Shown one piece after another: positions 1 through 10,247 of a stretch of 64,000 nucleotides of DNA. A program made the translations under genes and the position numbers. The DNA is taken from NCBI GenBank assembly GCA_009746045.1, contig RPFO01000041.1:6465302-6529301 (forward strand), read 5' to 3'. Below the pieces are notes generated by a model. The model had not been told where the DNA came from. It did not search any database and saw only the letters and a program-made list of their open reading frames with translations. This DNA is from Mesostigma viride (lineage: Eukaryota > Streptophyta > Mesostigmatophyceae > Mesostigmatales > Mesostigmataceae). Position 1 is the first letter of the stretch; the number at the start of each line of letters is the position of its first letter.

Positions 1-112
1 GACATCGAACTTTGGAAGTTATCACCCCGGGGCGTCCAAACACGTTCGAAGGAGGAAGCGAGGCGGTAATAGGCGAAGGTAACTCATTTTTTTCTAAACA
101 GGATGATATATC

Positions 113-1679
113 ATGTCCTCCGCGTATCCATTTTATAGTCAAGTCTCCACACCGACGGGGCGATCACAACAAACGCAAGAACGAATCAATGATCTCGCCT
201 CCAAGGTGTTCACCTCATACGAACTTCAAAAGTTGAGGGCGTATATTCCAAATATCACTTTCCGCATCGAGGAAGCAAAACTGTACCAACACAACATACT
301 AGATACGGACAATGCTATGAAGCTGAAGCTAAACAATTTCGTGACCGCGGTATATTTTTACGACATCCTCACCAACGTTATGCGGGACATCAACGAGCGA
401 GTGGTCAATGCGACAAAAACGTCTCTGTTGAACACGAGCCGCGCGGAACTAGCGAAGATAATTAACGTTCTTCGAGGGTTCGTCGCCGTCGAAAGACACA
501 AGGACCACTCTAAAACAGTTCCATTAACCGACATAAACGACTACGTCTACATGACGCGTATTCCCATCCACGTGCTGGACATGATCAGAAATTTCAATCC
601 CGGATTTAGACGCAACAGATAACGATCTTTCCGAGCCGGTTCCTGTGACAGCTGTAAAGAACGCTAGTGATCCTGCAGATATCACAAAAAATTTTTACGA
701 GAGCGCAGATGCTGCCAAACCTCTCGACTACGCCGATGCCAAAGCGTTCAAAGTGTTCGCTCCTGGCCCCCTTGCTTACGGGAGGAGCGCGACCGATTTC
801 TGTATACAAGAACGACAAAACTTCGATACCCAGTTACAACGTCGAACACTCGCAAACTAGCGGAGACCCTTAGGCACTCCCGGCGACAAGGTATCTTACG
901 ACTCACAACCGTCAGTTCTAATCCCTTTGCTTTTTCAGGACAAGTTTAAGATCGATGATATAAAGCATTTCGGTCCGACTCATGTCAAAAATATTATGGC
1001 TCTGCACAACAAAAATGAAATAAAAACAGTCGGTGCTATGACGTTCGGAACGCTCGCCGAAATAGACAACGTGTTGTATCCTTTTATTCGTCGCGATCTC
1101 ATCGCATTTAACCGTTTGAGATCCGCGATCCTTAACCACATCGACGCGTGGTGGCGGAACGCCGGAGCCATCGCGCTGGTGAGCAAGGGCGTGAAGGACA
1201 AACCGTGGAGGAATTTCGCAAATCTCATGATCGCTGATTATCGCACGAGTGGAATCCCACAGCCATCGTGCGGGCCAGGGACCGGGCCCGTGTTCTTCAA
1301 CATGGATCCGAGTCACAAGGACGCTGCCACGAAGCTCAAGATCGTGGATCCTTACATCGTTGCATCGGACGGCACGTTGGTCGAGAACCCGAACGCGGTG
1401 TACGGCCCCGTGTGTTCCCGTTCCAAGGGCGTACGAGATCTTTTCTCGGGCGGTGCGGGTGGCGCGATGCCATCCATGGAGGGTGGTCCACTTCCCAACT
1501 TCCACGGCGGGGCGGCCAGGAGAGTGCGGCGAACCAAGCACCGTACGACTCAGAAGAAGAAAAGACCGTTCGGCGGAGATAGATTTTTTAAAATGTGTTC
1601 GTACGGACATGATCAGCGCCGGAGAAGAGAGATGCGTCGTGTTTGCGAACGAATTCGTAGAAAAGAACCGGCGCGCTGA
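113..1679 (+). pseudogene. Unrecognised viral gene, broken by about three frameshifts
   Basis: I read one gene of roughly 500 codons rather than several small ones. It starts at ATG 113 and runs to about 600. Coding sense then moves one frame near 600, again near 780, and again between about 861 and 873, after which the last frame is open to 1679. The last part has no ATG of its own near its beginning, but it is open without a break from 861. The C-terminal third is glycine-rich and then very basic (RRVRRTKHRTTQKKKR), as in nucleic-acid-binding tails. No known domain is recognised. The end overlaps the next gene by about 70 bases. The single-gene reading is inferred from frame continuity and similar composition; it could also be two neighbouring genes. 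Confidence 0.5.
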
Positions 1680-2172
1680 CGCGCGCTGGTGTGCGATGAA
1701 GGCAAGGAGTCACTCGCGTCACGCAAAACGGCTCATTTATGATTGTTCGGGGTGCTGCCGGGTGTGCTCCGTTCGCGGAGATACGAAACGCGTCCCGCTC
1801 ACAGAAGGCGAAGAGGAGACGCTGAGGGAATACAGTACGAGGGGTGTCGAGGCGCTCTCTCATTCTCGGCTGTTCACGGACTGGATGGAAAGCGAGCCCC
1901 GACACGGGTGGGTGATGTGTTCTTACTGCGGCATCCCCATGCCAGCGGGGAAGGTCGAGGAGTGCGTGCCAGTATCCCACACGCGTCTTTTTCAGTTCAT
2001 GCATTCTTCTTGCTACGAGAAATCGCTCGTGCCCGTGTGGAAGCGACAAGAGGTCGACATGGCAAACAAGAAGTCATCCGAGGGCGATTCCTTGTCCGAC
2101 GAACCCGACTTCCCCCAGCTCCCCCCGCAGGTGTGGGACCTCGACAAACCCGAATTCTCCAGCTACGACTAG
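1609..2172 (+). CDS. Cysteine-rich protein, putative zinc binder
   Basis: An intact frame of 187 codons from ATG 1609. Two clusters of cysteine pairs are visible, one around CSGCCRVC and one around CSYCGIP, followed by a further cysteine and histidines (SHTR, MHSSC). This suggests a zinc-ribbon or treble-clef fold. The tail is acidic and proline-rich. An upstream in-frame extension to 1249 is open but low in complexity and overlaps the preceding gene, so I chose the internal ATG. The function is unknown. It may act in transcription or bind nucleic acid, but nothing beyond the cysteine pattern supports that. Confidence 0.55.
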   Translation: MISAGEERCVVFANEFVEKNRRADARWCAMKARSHSRHAKRLIYDCSGCCRVCSVRGDTKRVPLTEGEEETLREYSTRGVEALSHSRLFTDWMESEPRHGWVMCSYCGIPMPAGKVEECVPVSHTRLFQFMHSSCYEKSLVPVWKRQEVDMANKKSSEGDSLSDEPDFPQLPPQVWDLDKPEFSSYD

Positions 2173-2231
2173 GGTCCCACGCGTTTATCGAAGCATAAAT
2201 TTTGGCGTCTCGTATTTATATACGGGACGCC

Positions 2232-2671
2232 ATGAGTCTTACAGAGATCGCCCGAGCTGCTCGTCGGGGCCGCACGCCCGCCGCTCCTGCCCCTGCTCCT
2301 GTACCGGTCGCAGCCGTTTCCCCGCCGCCTCCCTCGGCGGAGGCGGGCTGCGATCGTATCAGGACACCTTCCCTTCTCCCATTCCGAACGAGGTGGGGCC
2401 GTTGCAAGACCCCATCCCGCCTGTGCGCACGGAATACCACAGCAGCTCTGGGGCCGTCGTCCATCGCCGCATTACGTTCTCGCTCCCCGCCATATTTTGC
2501 GGCATCGTGGCGTCGATCGGGGTCATCAAGGTTGCTCCTGCGTACTATCCGAAATGGTTCGAAGACAAGAAAACGGGCCAGGTCAGCAAGGTTCGCATTC
2601 ACATGGCCGGTATCCTCGCTGGTCTTATCGCGTGGGGCGGGGTCCAATTGGCGATCAATTTCCGGCGCTGA
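2232..2671 (+). pseudogene. Small membrane protein, frameshifted
   Basis: ATG 2232 follows an A/T-rich stretch (TTTATATACGGG) and opens a proline/alanine-rich head. Coding sense then moves to another frame near 2335-2350, in a GC-rich run, and ends at 2671. The second part has two hydrophobic segments (around FCGIVASIGVIKVAP and AGILAGLIAWGGVQLAI) separated by a short charged loop, so it looks like a two-pass membrane protein, perhaps of the inner virion membrane. If the head is not used, an ATG at 2393 gives a 92-residue protein. One indel accounts for the break. Confidence 0.5.
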
Positions 2672-2727
2672 GAAAGTCAGCTCGCCTACGCCGTTTTTCC
2701 TAAAGTGACGGCCTTCTAAGTGGAACG

Positions 2728-3010
2728 ATGGCGTATTCCAAGGAGTACCACTCTCAGCGGTTCGACCTGCTGGAGCAGATTTCGGAATACAGGGAGGAGA
2801 GCAGAATACTGCGCAACCGCCTGGGCCTCCCCAGCCTCACTGGGGCGAGGTTCCCAAGAACGAGCAGACCGATCCTGTCTTGCGCATGCAAGAGACCATT
2901 CGAATCCTCGAAGCTCGGCTCCAAAGGCGGAGGAGGACGTGACGTACTTGCGCGATTTGTACGAGCGCAAGCAGCAGTCGCTCGTTACAAAGCAGACGCA
3001 AAATACCTAG
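2728..3010 (+). pseudogene. Short coiled-coil protein with two frameshifts
   Basis: Three frames each carry a convincing helical, charged segment in turn. From ATG 2728 there is a segment rich in E, R and L. The frame around 2850-2930 reads a heptad-like stretch containing RMQETIRILEARLQ. The frame from about 2930 ends at 3010 with DLYERKQQSLV. Joined by two indels they would make a short coiled-coil protein of about 95 residues. None of the single frames makes a convincing protein over its whole length. The function is unknown. Confidence 0.45.
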
Positions 3011-3028
3011 AGTGTTGGTAGATTCCCG

Positions 3029-3787
3029 ATGGATTCATCCGACCCCGTCGTGAACATCAATGTGCTGGTAGACAGCAAGAAGGAATACGTGGATCAGCTC
3101 GAGCGGGGGCTGACCGAGCCCGTGTTCGAGTCTTTGAAGAACATCCTCCGCGATGCCGTGGAGGTTTCGGACACGGCGGGGATGGATCCCATCTCCGCGT
3201 TCACCCAACTGCTCACGGAGATCCCGGATTGGAATCCGGATGTACTGGAAGAGGAGACGGAATTCATCATGGACGCCATTCCGTACTTCCGCGATCTCTT
3301 GAAGGCGTATTTCGTATGCACGAGCATGATCATGGGATCGATCCGGATGTCGCGTGATCCGAACCAGAAGATGAAGGTGCGCGTACCGTCTCCCACCCGT
3401 TTCGTGCACCTGGTGATGAAGAACCTCGCCAACGAGATCGTGGATGACGTGGACTACTTCGTCAGCGAGACAGGGGACGGGGGGTACAAGTTGCAGCGGC
3501 GGAACTTGTTCGGCTCCATCCGCGAGGCCGTACGCGGCGCCGTCCACACTCTGATGCCCATCGACGACATATTGAAGGAGTACATGGGAGACATCCTGGA
3601 CAAGGACACCTTCAAGGGCGGGGAGGAGACGGGCGAGATCTTCGAAGAGGAAGGCGACGAGGAAGACGAAGAGGAGGAAGCCGGCGAGGGAGATACCCGC
3701 AGCGTGCAAGTCGCTCCGGGGAGTCTTCAGGCGAACCGAGTCCGCTTCAGGCCGGATGAAGAAGAAGACGAGGACGACGGATTTTAA
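3029..3787 (+). CDS. Conserved hypothetical NCLDV protein with acidic tail
   Basis: An intact 252-codon frame. The N-terminal part (VNINVLVDSKKEYVDQL, then a region with EIPDWNPDVLEEE and a stretch ending LLKAYFV) resembles a family of unnamed proteins found widely in large DNA viruses of algae and protists; I recall this family by its look and could not test it. The C-terminal 60 residues are strongly acidic (runs of E and D) and end DDGF. This is one of the few unbroken genes in the left block. Its role is unknown, and the acidic tail suggests contact with a basic partner. Confidence 0.65.
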   Translation: MDSSDPVVNINVLVDSKKEYVDQLERGLTEPVFESLKNILRDAVEVSDTAGMDPISAFTQLLTEIPDWNPDVLEEETEFIMDAIPYFRDLLKAYFVCTSMIMGSIRMSRDPNQKMKVRVPSPTRFVHLVMKNLANEIVDDVDYFVSETGDGGYKLQRRNLFGSIREAVRGAVHTLMPIDDILKEYMGDILDKDTFKGGEETGEIFEEEGDEEDEEEEAGEGDTRSVQVAPGSLQANRVRFRPDEEEDEDDGF

Positions 3788-3809
3788 TAGCGGATAGCTA
3801 TTATACCGC

Positions 3810-4456
3810 ATGAATCCGAAAACAGAGCTTTTGCCTGTTAGCACGGCGGCGAACGGGAGGAAGACGATCCGAGGGTGGGATCGGACCCAATTCCCTCTGT
3901 CCGTAGATGCGGTGGAGTACATCCGTTCGACGCTCGCTTCCGGAAAGGAGATCGGGGGCACGTTCGTTCCCGACTCGAACGGGGTTCTCCATCGGTTTAC
4001 GACGACCGCGTTCGGTCACGAGAACGACGTCCAGATCCCCCACGGGACGTTCGAATGGCACACCCACCCTCAGCGGTGCGGGATGACCGACTGCTCTCTG
4101 TCGAGTCCGAGTGACACGGACGTCGGGATCATATTGGACGACGTCGCGACCGAAAACATAGCCCATCTTGTATTCAACCACTCGGGGGTTTTCGTAATGA
4201 CGTTGACGCCGGGTCTCATCCTTCGCATAAAAAGGAAGGGAAGCGAGTCTCGCGCGATATCAAGAAAAATTTCACTCGGCTGCAAGACGACTTCGCTGTC
4301 AAGTACAACAAGACTCGCGACGAGGAGTCGAAGGACCGGGCCGAGCTGTGGCATCAGACTGAGTGGATGAGACTAGCGCGCGCGTCAGGGATACACGTCG
4401 ACTTCTTTCGGTACGGCGAGGTGCCGTACGTGTCCGTCGGCGCGCGTCAACGGTGA
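3810..4456 (+). pseudogene. JAMM/MPN-type metalloprotease-like protein, frameshifted near its C terminus
   Basis: From ATG 3810 the protein has EIGGTFVP near residue 50, then EWHTHPQRCG and SSPSDTDVG near residues 85-105. This matches the JAMM zinc metalloprotease signature: an upstream glutamate, then H-x-H, then S-x2-D. Family members remove ubiquitin-like modifiers or cleave isopeptide bonds. The metal-binding residues are all present. Near 4235-4250 coding sense moves one frame; the last roughly 70 codons (helical and charged, ending at TGA 4454-4456) lie in the new frame. A TATA-like stretch (GCTATTATACCGC) lies directly upstream of the ATG. The catalytic core is upstream of the break. 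Confidence 0.6.
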
Positions 4457-4491
4457 TAGGTAATATTCCTTACGTACTATCGAATTGGAAA

Positions 4492-5301
4492 ATGGACATT
4501 CAATTAAAAAAGTTCGACCCGTCCAAGATCGGGAATGACAAAGTCGTCTGCATCGTGTCGAAACGCGGAGGCGGAAAGACGACGTTGGCAACCGATATCA
4601 TGTATCATAAACGCGACATCCCTTCCGGCATCGTGATGTCCGGGACGGAGGGTTCGAATCGGCATTGGCAGAAGTATGTGCCTAGTTTGTTCGTGTACGA
4701 ATCGTTTAATAAACCCGCCTTGCGCGCCCTTTTGAAAAACCAAAAAAAGCTGTGCAAAATCGGCAAGGCTCAGAGCTGCTTCGTGGTGATGGACGATTGC
4801 GTGTACGACCGCTCGGTCATGCGCGATCCGTGCATGCGCGAGATCGCGTTGAACGGAAGACACATGAAGATATTCCTCCTGTTCATCAGTCAGTACAGCA
4901 TGGACGTGACGCCGGACATCCGCAGCAACATCGACTACGTTTTCGCGCTCCGAGAGAACATTATCATGAACAGGGAGAGGCTGTACCGAAACTATTTTGG
5001 CGTCATTCCCACCTTTGAGGCGTTTTGCGAGATCCTCGACCAATGCACTCGGAATTACGAGTGCTTGGTCGTGGATCACACAAGCGAGTCAAATCGTATT
5101 GAAGACGTTATTTTTTGGTACAAGGCCACACCCCGCGAGCGCTTTTCGATCGGATGTCCGAGATTCTGGAACTACGCTCGGGCCAACTTTAACAAGGACT
5201 ACAACAGCGACTCCGACGACGAGACGTTCGGCCCCAAGAAGGTCGAACACGCGCGTCAAGAAACTAAACGCCGACGGATCGGGCGCGGGGGGGCACTCTG
5301 A
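4492..5301 (+). CDS. A32-type DNA packaging ATPase
   Basis: This is the FtsK/HerA-superfamily ATPase that drives DNA into capsids in Nucleocytoviricota. A Walker A motif (SKRGGGKTT) lies near residue 23 and a Walker B motif (CFVVMDDC) near residue 100, followed by a sensor-like stretch (LLFISQYS). The length of 269 residues is usual for the family. I chose ATG 4492 (MDIQLKKF) over the open upstream frame because the motif spacing fits and the upstream part overlaps the end of the JAMM gene in another frame. The tail is basic (KRRRIGRGG). The gene is intact and is the strongest phylogenetic marker in the left block, directly before the capsid cluster. Confidence 0.93.
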   Translation: MDIQLKKFDPSKIGNDKVVCIVSKRGGGKTTLATDIMYHKRDIPSGIVMSGTEGSNRHWQKYVPSLFVYESFNKPALRALLKNQKKLCKIGKAQSCFVVMDDCVYDRSVMRDPCMREIALNGRHMKIFLLFISQYSMDVTPDIRSNIDYVFALRENIIMNRERLYRNYFGVIPTFEAFCEILDQCTRNYECLVVDHTSESNRIEDVIFWYKATPRERFSIGCPRFWNYARANFNKDYNSDSDDETFGPKKVEHARQETKRRRIGRGGAL

Positions 5302-5508
5302 GTTCGACTTTTGACTCGTCTCGAAAGACGGCCCGCGTGAGTTAGCAACGGTTTTCTTAGAACGACAACACTTGACAAAAAAGGAGAAACACGGCGGCGG
5401 TTTCGCGGCATAGAACCAGGCTCGTCACTACTGACGTTTATCAATGAAACAAATTCGGCCAATACACGGAGCGGTACCCGCTTCGTGAGCGATGGGCGAG
5501 CGTCACCG

Positions 5509-6888
5509 TTACGAGGCGAAACGCTTGCCGCCCATTCCCGAGCTGATTGCCATTACGTTGAACGACCGAGCGTAAATCTCGATGACGCCCTTGGGCAGCT
5601 TGTGAGTGACGCTGTTCTTCTGAAGGCCCAACAGGACGAGCTTGACGGTGTCCATTCGGCTGAAGTTCAGCGAACCGGTGGGCTTCCAGTTTTCGGGCTC
5701 CAGAGCGAACGGAATCACGTACACGTGATTGTTCGAGGGCAGGCGAGTATGGAACTGGAGGGGAAGCACGTAGCTGAAGTAGATGGGATCGCGGCCCTCG
5801 CCGAACATCTGCTGCGAGTTGAGGGTGAGGTTCGCCTTCTCAAACAGGTGTCCGTCCCCGAACTTGCTGTTCTTGTTCGTGAAGTTCCAGTACGCCTCCG
5901 TGGGATCTTGAGAGGTCTCGGGGTCGATCATGCGATTGTCCGCCTTGTAGTAGAAGATCAGCTCCTTCACAGGGTGGCTAAAGGACAACCCGATGGTCTC
6001 GAGCCCAGACCCCTCGCTGACGTAGTGGGAGTAGTGCTGCGTTTCCGTGATCAGGTAGTGATGCCTCTCCTCCGCGAACTGCTTCCGCTCGAAGTCGTCC
6101 AGGTACACGAACCGGCATATCAGACGGAACTTGGTGATGTCGGGCATGGCCGCCATCATCGCGTCACGGTATCCTGGGCCGCCGACGGTGGGATGGTCCC
6201 ACGGGAGCACGCCGCCTGCGAGGCTCGTGCCGGGGTAGTTGGGGCCGCCAACGACCTGGGTGAAGATAGACTCCTTCGTGTTCAGCGTGACGACGATCTT
6301 CGCGTCGTGGTACTGGAGCGCGATCATCGGGAAGGCCATGCCGTCCTCCAGGCAGAACGAGAACTGCAGAGGGACGTAGATGTGGCTCTTGGTCATCCCG
6401 GTCTGTCCGCCGTTGTCCACGAGGATGGTACCGCCGTGGCGGGTGGGCGTGTTCTCGACGTACGAAGTGGACGGGTCCCGGCTAAGCTGGTCGTACACGT
6501 GCATGAACTCCCCGGTCATCTCCTCGATGGTCGTTCCGCCCACCTTGAACTCGACCTTCTTAATGATGATGCGGGCGATGTCGTCCAAGAACGGATCGAA
6601 GATCTTCCACCACGCCTTCCCGAACTCCGGGTTGCTCCACTCGTTGATAGGCGGTATCTCCAAGTACAGGAACGCGCGCGATATGAGATCTCCGCTCTTG
6701 GGAAGCTGGAACTGGACCTCGCGACCAAAGCCCTGGTTGCCGGCCACGGACACCACCTCCATGTCCTCAAACGAGAAGTTGGTGTGGCGGGGGTAGATCG
6801 CCTTAAAGAAGGTCTTGACGGGCGAGACCGTCAGGGCCGCGTCCTGTGGACCCTTGGCTCGGAGAATGAGAACAGGACAGCCAGACAT
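5509..6888 (-). CDS. Major capsid protein, paralogue 1 (intact)
   Basis: A double-jelly-roll MCP of 459 residues, close to the family's usual length. Family landmarks are visible in order: KTFFKAIYPRHTNFSFED near the N terminus, SGDLISRAFLYLEIP, VGGTTIEEMTGEFMHV, the HGG loop, the start of the second barrel, FVYLDDFERKQFA, then FSHPVKELIFYYK, GRDPIYFSYVLPLQFH, PTGSLNFSRMD and the terminal GMGGKRFAS. It forms the pseudo-hexagonal capsomers of the icosahedral shell. It is the only one of the four MCP genes here with an unbroken frame. Upstream of its ATG (6889-6915) lies a TATA-rich tract. A long opposite-strand frame over it is a shadow. Confidence 0.95.
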   Translation of the reverse strand: MSGCPVLILRAKGPQDAALTVSPVKTFFKAIYPRHTNFSFEDMEVVSVAGNQGFGREVQFQLPKSGDLISRAFLYLEIPPINEWSNPEFGKAWWKIFDPFLDDIARIIIKKVEFKVGGTTIEEMTGEFMHVYDQLSRDPSTSYVENTPTRHGGTILVDNGGQTGMTKSHIYVPLQFSFCLEDGMAFPMIALQYHDAKIVVTLNTKESIFTQVVGGPNYPGTSLAGGVLPWDHPTVGGPGYRDAMMAAMPDITKFRLICRFVYLDDFERKQFAEERHHYLITETQHYSHYVSEGSGLETIGLSFSHPVKELIFYYKADNRMIDPETSQDPTEAYWNFTNKNSKFGDGHLFEKANLTLNSQQMFGEGRDPIYFSYVLPLQFHTRLPSNNHVYVIPFALEPENWKPTGSLNFSRMDTVKLVLLGLQKNSVTHKLPKGVIEIYARSFNVMAISSGMGGKRFAS

Positions 6889-6915
6889 GGTACACTGTTA
6901 TAATGTATAATACAC
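6889..6915 (-). promoter_or_regulatory. TATA-rich tract upstream of MCP paralogue 1
   Basis: Read on the minus strand, the 25 bases before the ATG contain ATTATACATTATAA, in sharp contrast to the GC-rich coding DNA. Similar TATA/CTATA-bearing tracts precede several other viral genes in the window. I take it as a candidate late promoter. No transcript data support this. Confidence 0.35.
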
Positions 6916-6966
6916 GAAAAGATTTTTTATGGGACGATCCGAATGGACCGAACAGTGGATGCTTGC

Positions 6967-9900
6967 TTATGACGCGAACCGCTTTCCGCCCATACCCGAC
7001 TGGATACGGACAAGGTTGAAGCTCCTTGCGTACACGTCGATCGTCCCTGGCGGGATGCCGCCCTTGGACGAAGACCCGATGCCCTTAAGAGCGAGCTTCA
7101 CGCTGTCGAGGCGGGACATGTTCACACTGCCGGACGGCTTCCAGGACTCCGGGCGAAGGCAGAACGGGATGCAGTACACCCTAGAGTTCTTCTCGACGCG
7201 CGTGTGGAAATCCGCCGGAACCAAAAACGAGAAGTAGATAGGGTCGCGGCCGTCTCCGTACAGACTCTGCGAGTTCATGTACAGGTTGGCGCGCGAGAAC
7301 AGATGCCCGTCTCCGAACTCGCTGTTGTCGTTGTAGAACTTCCAGTATGCGTTGTAGCCGAAGTCAGGATCGGAACGGAACTTGTTAGCGACGAAAGAGA
7401 GGTCCGAGGGCTTGTACCAGAAGAGCAGTTCCTTGACCGGGTGGTTGAAACGGAGCTCCAAGTCGACCTCGCTCTCCCCTCCGACGTGCTGCTGGAAGAA
7501 CTGGGTCTCGGTGATGAGGTACTCGTGCCCGTTGAGAGCGAACTGCTTCCTTTCGAAATCGTCCAGGTAGAAGAACCTGGCGACGAGCTTGCACTCGAAC
7601 TTGGGGGGGTGCGCGATCCAGTTGCTTCGTGGGTGAAGGAACGCCTGGGATGTGCCAGCCGAGTAGTTGATCGACTGGGGGATCTTGGAAGCGTCGATGT
7701 TCATGAACCAGTCCCCGGTTTGCCGAACAGGTCGCCCGCCCCGAGCGCCTTCACGCGGACCACCGCGCCCGTCAGGATGCCATTGGCGCCCGTCGACCAC
7801 GTGTCCACGGAGAACCGGGTTGCCCCCTGGGTGTCCGCGAGCGAAGCCCAATAGGACCCGGTGTTCGTGATCACGTCCGAGCCTCGAGTGGCCGAGAACA
7901 TGGTGTTCGGCTGCAGACCCCACACCTGGCGGATCACGGGGAGACGCGCGGAAGAAGAAACGATACCAGAGGTGGCTCCGATGTCGTTCGGGGTAACGGC
8001 GGTGTTGTAGAACCACACGTACTCCCACTTGACGTTGCTGGCGCTCGCGATTGCCGTAACGGTATCGGGACTGCTTCCGAGATACAGGGTCTTCGCGGAT
8101 ATGGTCGGGTTCGCCATGTGGGGCCACAGAGGGTGCATCTCCTTCTGGATTCCGTCCAGATACACCTGGTATACGGTGTTGTTGTTGTAGAAGTACCCGT
8201 TCCAGAACTGGACCTCTTTGATCTTCAGCTTCTGCTTCGGAGAGTACGCCAGGTTAGTGATTCCGACCGGCCCGAACGTGAGGACGCTTCCGTACTCCGC
8301 GGTCGCGTGGAAACCGCCGTGACTGGCGTCGTCCACGTTCACGAGCGCGTACTGCACGCCGTCCACGAAGATGGCGACGGACTGGATGCTCTGAACCGAG
8401 CTCGGAGTCGTGGTGCCGAACTTGGGATACGGAAGCCTCGTGATGGTCATCGAATGCCACGTGTCCAGAGACAGAGCGGGCATGTCGACCTTGAGGCGGC
8501 GGTCGTTGGTCGCCCCAGAGTCCTGAGTCTGCAGGTACATGTCGGTTGCCGACGGGGTCAAGTAGACACTCATGCGGTTCTTGCGGTTGGCGACCATGTC
8601 TGCGGTGGTGGCCGGTCCGATGGTGAACAGATGAGTAGAGTTAGCGTCGAGACTGGCACTAGCGATGCGGAAGTCAAAGTTCACGGAGAACAGGTTGGTC
8701 GATGTGCCGCTACCGTCGGTCAACGGGATCTCCACGCGGTCGTGGGTGTTGGAGGCCGTGGTGTAGTCGGTGGCGGAGTTCGTCCACGCGATCTCGCCAG
8801 TCGAAACAGACACGTTGGAACCGATGACCTGAGCGGGGACCGAGCCCGTGCCGGTGTTGGCCGTCGAGCCAGCGGCGAAGTACCACTTGCCCGGTGTGGA
8901 GGCGGGAAGGCTGCCGTTCGTGTGGTTCTCCACGCGGGTGACGACCAGCGCGTGGCTCTGGCCATCGCCGATGTACAGTTTGTCCTGAGGCCAGGACTCC
9001 ATCTGAGTCGACACTCCGCCCGCCTTCGGCCGAAGCTTGAAGTCTCCCGACGAGCCGTTGAAAACCGTCACATTGTCCGTGGCATCTCCGTACACAAACA
9101 CCGTCGTCCCGGTGCTCCCCACGTTCGTGGCGGGGCAGGTGACGGTCGTCGCGATCGTGAAGGTCGTGTCCCCGCCGTGGAAACTCGCGTCGCTCAAATC
9201 CACCCTGGCGTGGTTCGCGGTGGCGCCGTACGCGCCCCCGGAAGACTTGATCGCGTTGTCCGCGTTCGTGTAGTTGAAGACCTGGAACTTCGGGTTCAGG
9301 GCGGTGGGCTGCATGCTGCCCGTGTTGTCCAGATCTCCGTCAAAGTCCCAGTATCCCGCCGCTGCGTTATCCGCAACGACCTGGTTGTACGGGAAACCCG
9401 AGTAATCGATCGCCGCAGATCCGGATGTGTCGACCGGGAAGTCGTTCGCGTAATACGTGAACATCTCGTCGGGGTCGGCGAACTGGACGCGGATGACCAC
9501 ATCGTGGTGCTGGATGGCGATCATAGGCAGGGCCAGACCCGGGTCCATCGTGAAGGCGAACTCGATGGGGATGTAGATGTGCTGGCGACGAGTGCCGTTG
9601 CAATAGTCGTAAATGTCGCCGAATTCGTCAAACTTGACGCTGCCGCCGTGGTTGGTCGGCAGGTTGTCCACGCTGCTCTTGTGGCTCTTCCTAGAGAGGA
9701 TATCCATGACGTGGAGGAAGTCGCCCGTCAGCCTCTCGATGCTAAACCCGCCAATCACGAGCTCGACGTACTTGATCAGAATGCGGGCAAAGTCCTTCGC
9801 GAATGGAGAGTACTTCAAGTTGGGGAACTCCTCCACGTCCAGATACAGCATGACCTTGTGAAGGAGGTCGCCGGACCTCGGAATCTTGAACTCGATCAGT

Positions 9901-10067
9901 TGGCCGTACGTCACCACACCGGCCGTGTGCGTGATCTCGGCGTCCTCCATCGCGTAGTTCGTATGCCTGCCCCATGTCGACTTGAAAAAAGTGATTTCGG
10001 GGTCCACGATGAGCATGACATCCTGGCTGCCCTTACTACGAATCCACATAACCGCGGCCGAGGACAT
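6967..10067 (-). pseudogene. Giant major capsid protein, paralogue 2, with concanavalin/laminin-G-like insertion; one frameshift
   Basis: From ATG 10067 the first jelly roll occupies residues 1 to about 215 (ITFFKSTWGRHTNYAMED, GGFSIERLTGDFLHV, NHGGSVKF, IYIPIEFAF). Then comes an insertion of roughly 550 residues rich in T, S, G, N and V. It has laminin-G/concanavalin-like signatures: DTWHSMTITR followed by VAIFVDGVQYA, and later LYLGSS and VWFYNTAVTPNDI, which suggests at least two such modules. The MCP resumes with DWFMNIDASK, FFYLDDFERKQFA, NHPVKELLFWYK and GMGGKRFAS. The frame changes once, at a CCGGGG run near 7709-7714. The total is about 1,030 residues, more than twice a normal MCP. 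The insert would project from the capsomer surface. The break could be real or a homopolymer error. Confidence 0.8.
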
Positions 10068-10247
10068 GGCGTGTTATTGTATACAGTACGTAGCGAAATT
10101 TTTTTACGAAGCGTACCGCTTCCCGCCCATGCCCGCCTGGATCGAAAGCAAGTTAAAGTTGCGCGCGTACACGTTGATCGTGCCCGCCGGGATGCCGCCC
10201 AGACCCGTCAGGACAAGCTTCACGTCGTCCAGGCGGGACATGTTGAC

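Noticed and set aside
891..938. Intron-like GTATCT...TTTTTCAG in the first viral gene
   Set aside because: The frame is open through the whole stretch (861-1679) and protein-like, so no intron is needed; exon phases on the left also do not fit.
5485..6903. 472-codon plus-strand frame over MCP paralogue 1
   Set aside because: Shadow of the MCP; no domain, valine/arginine-rich composition typical of antisense to GC-rich coding DNA.
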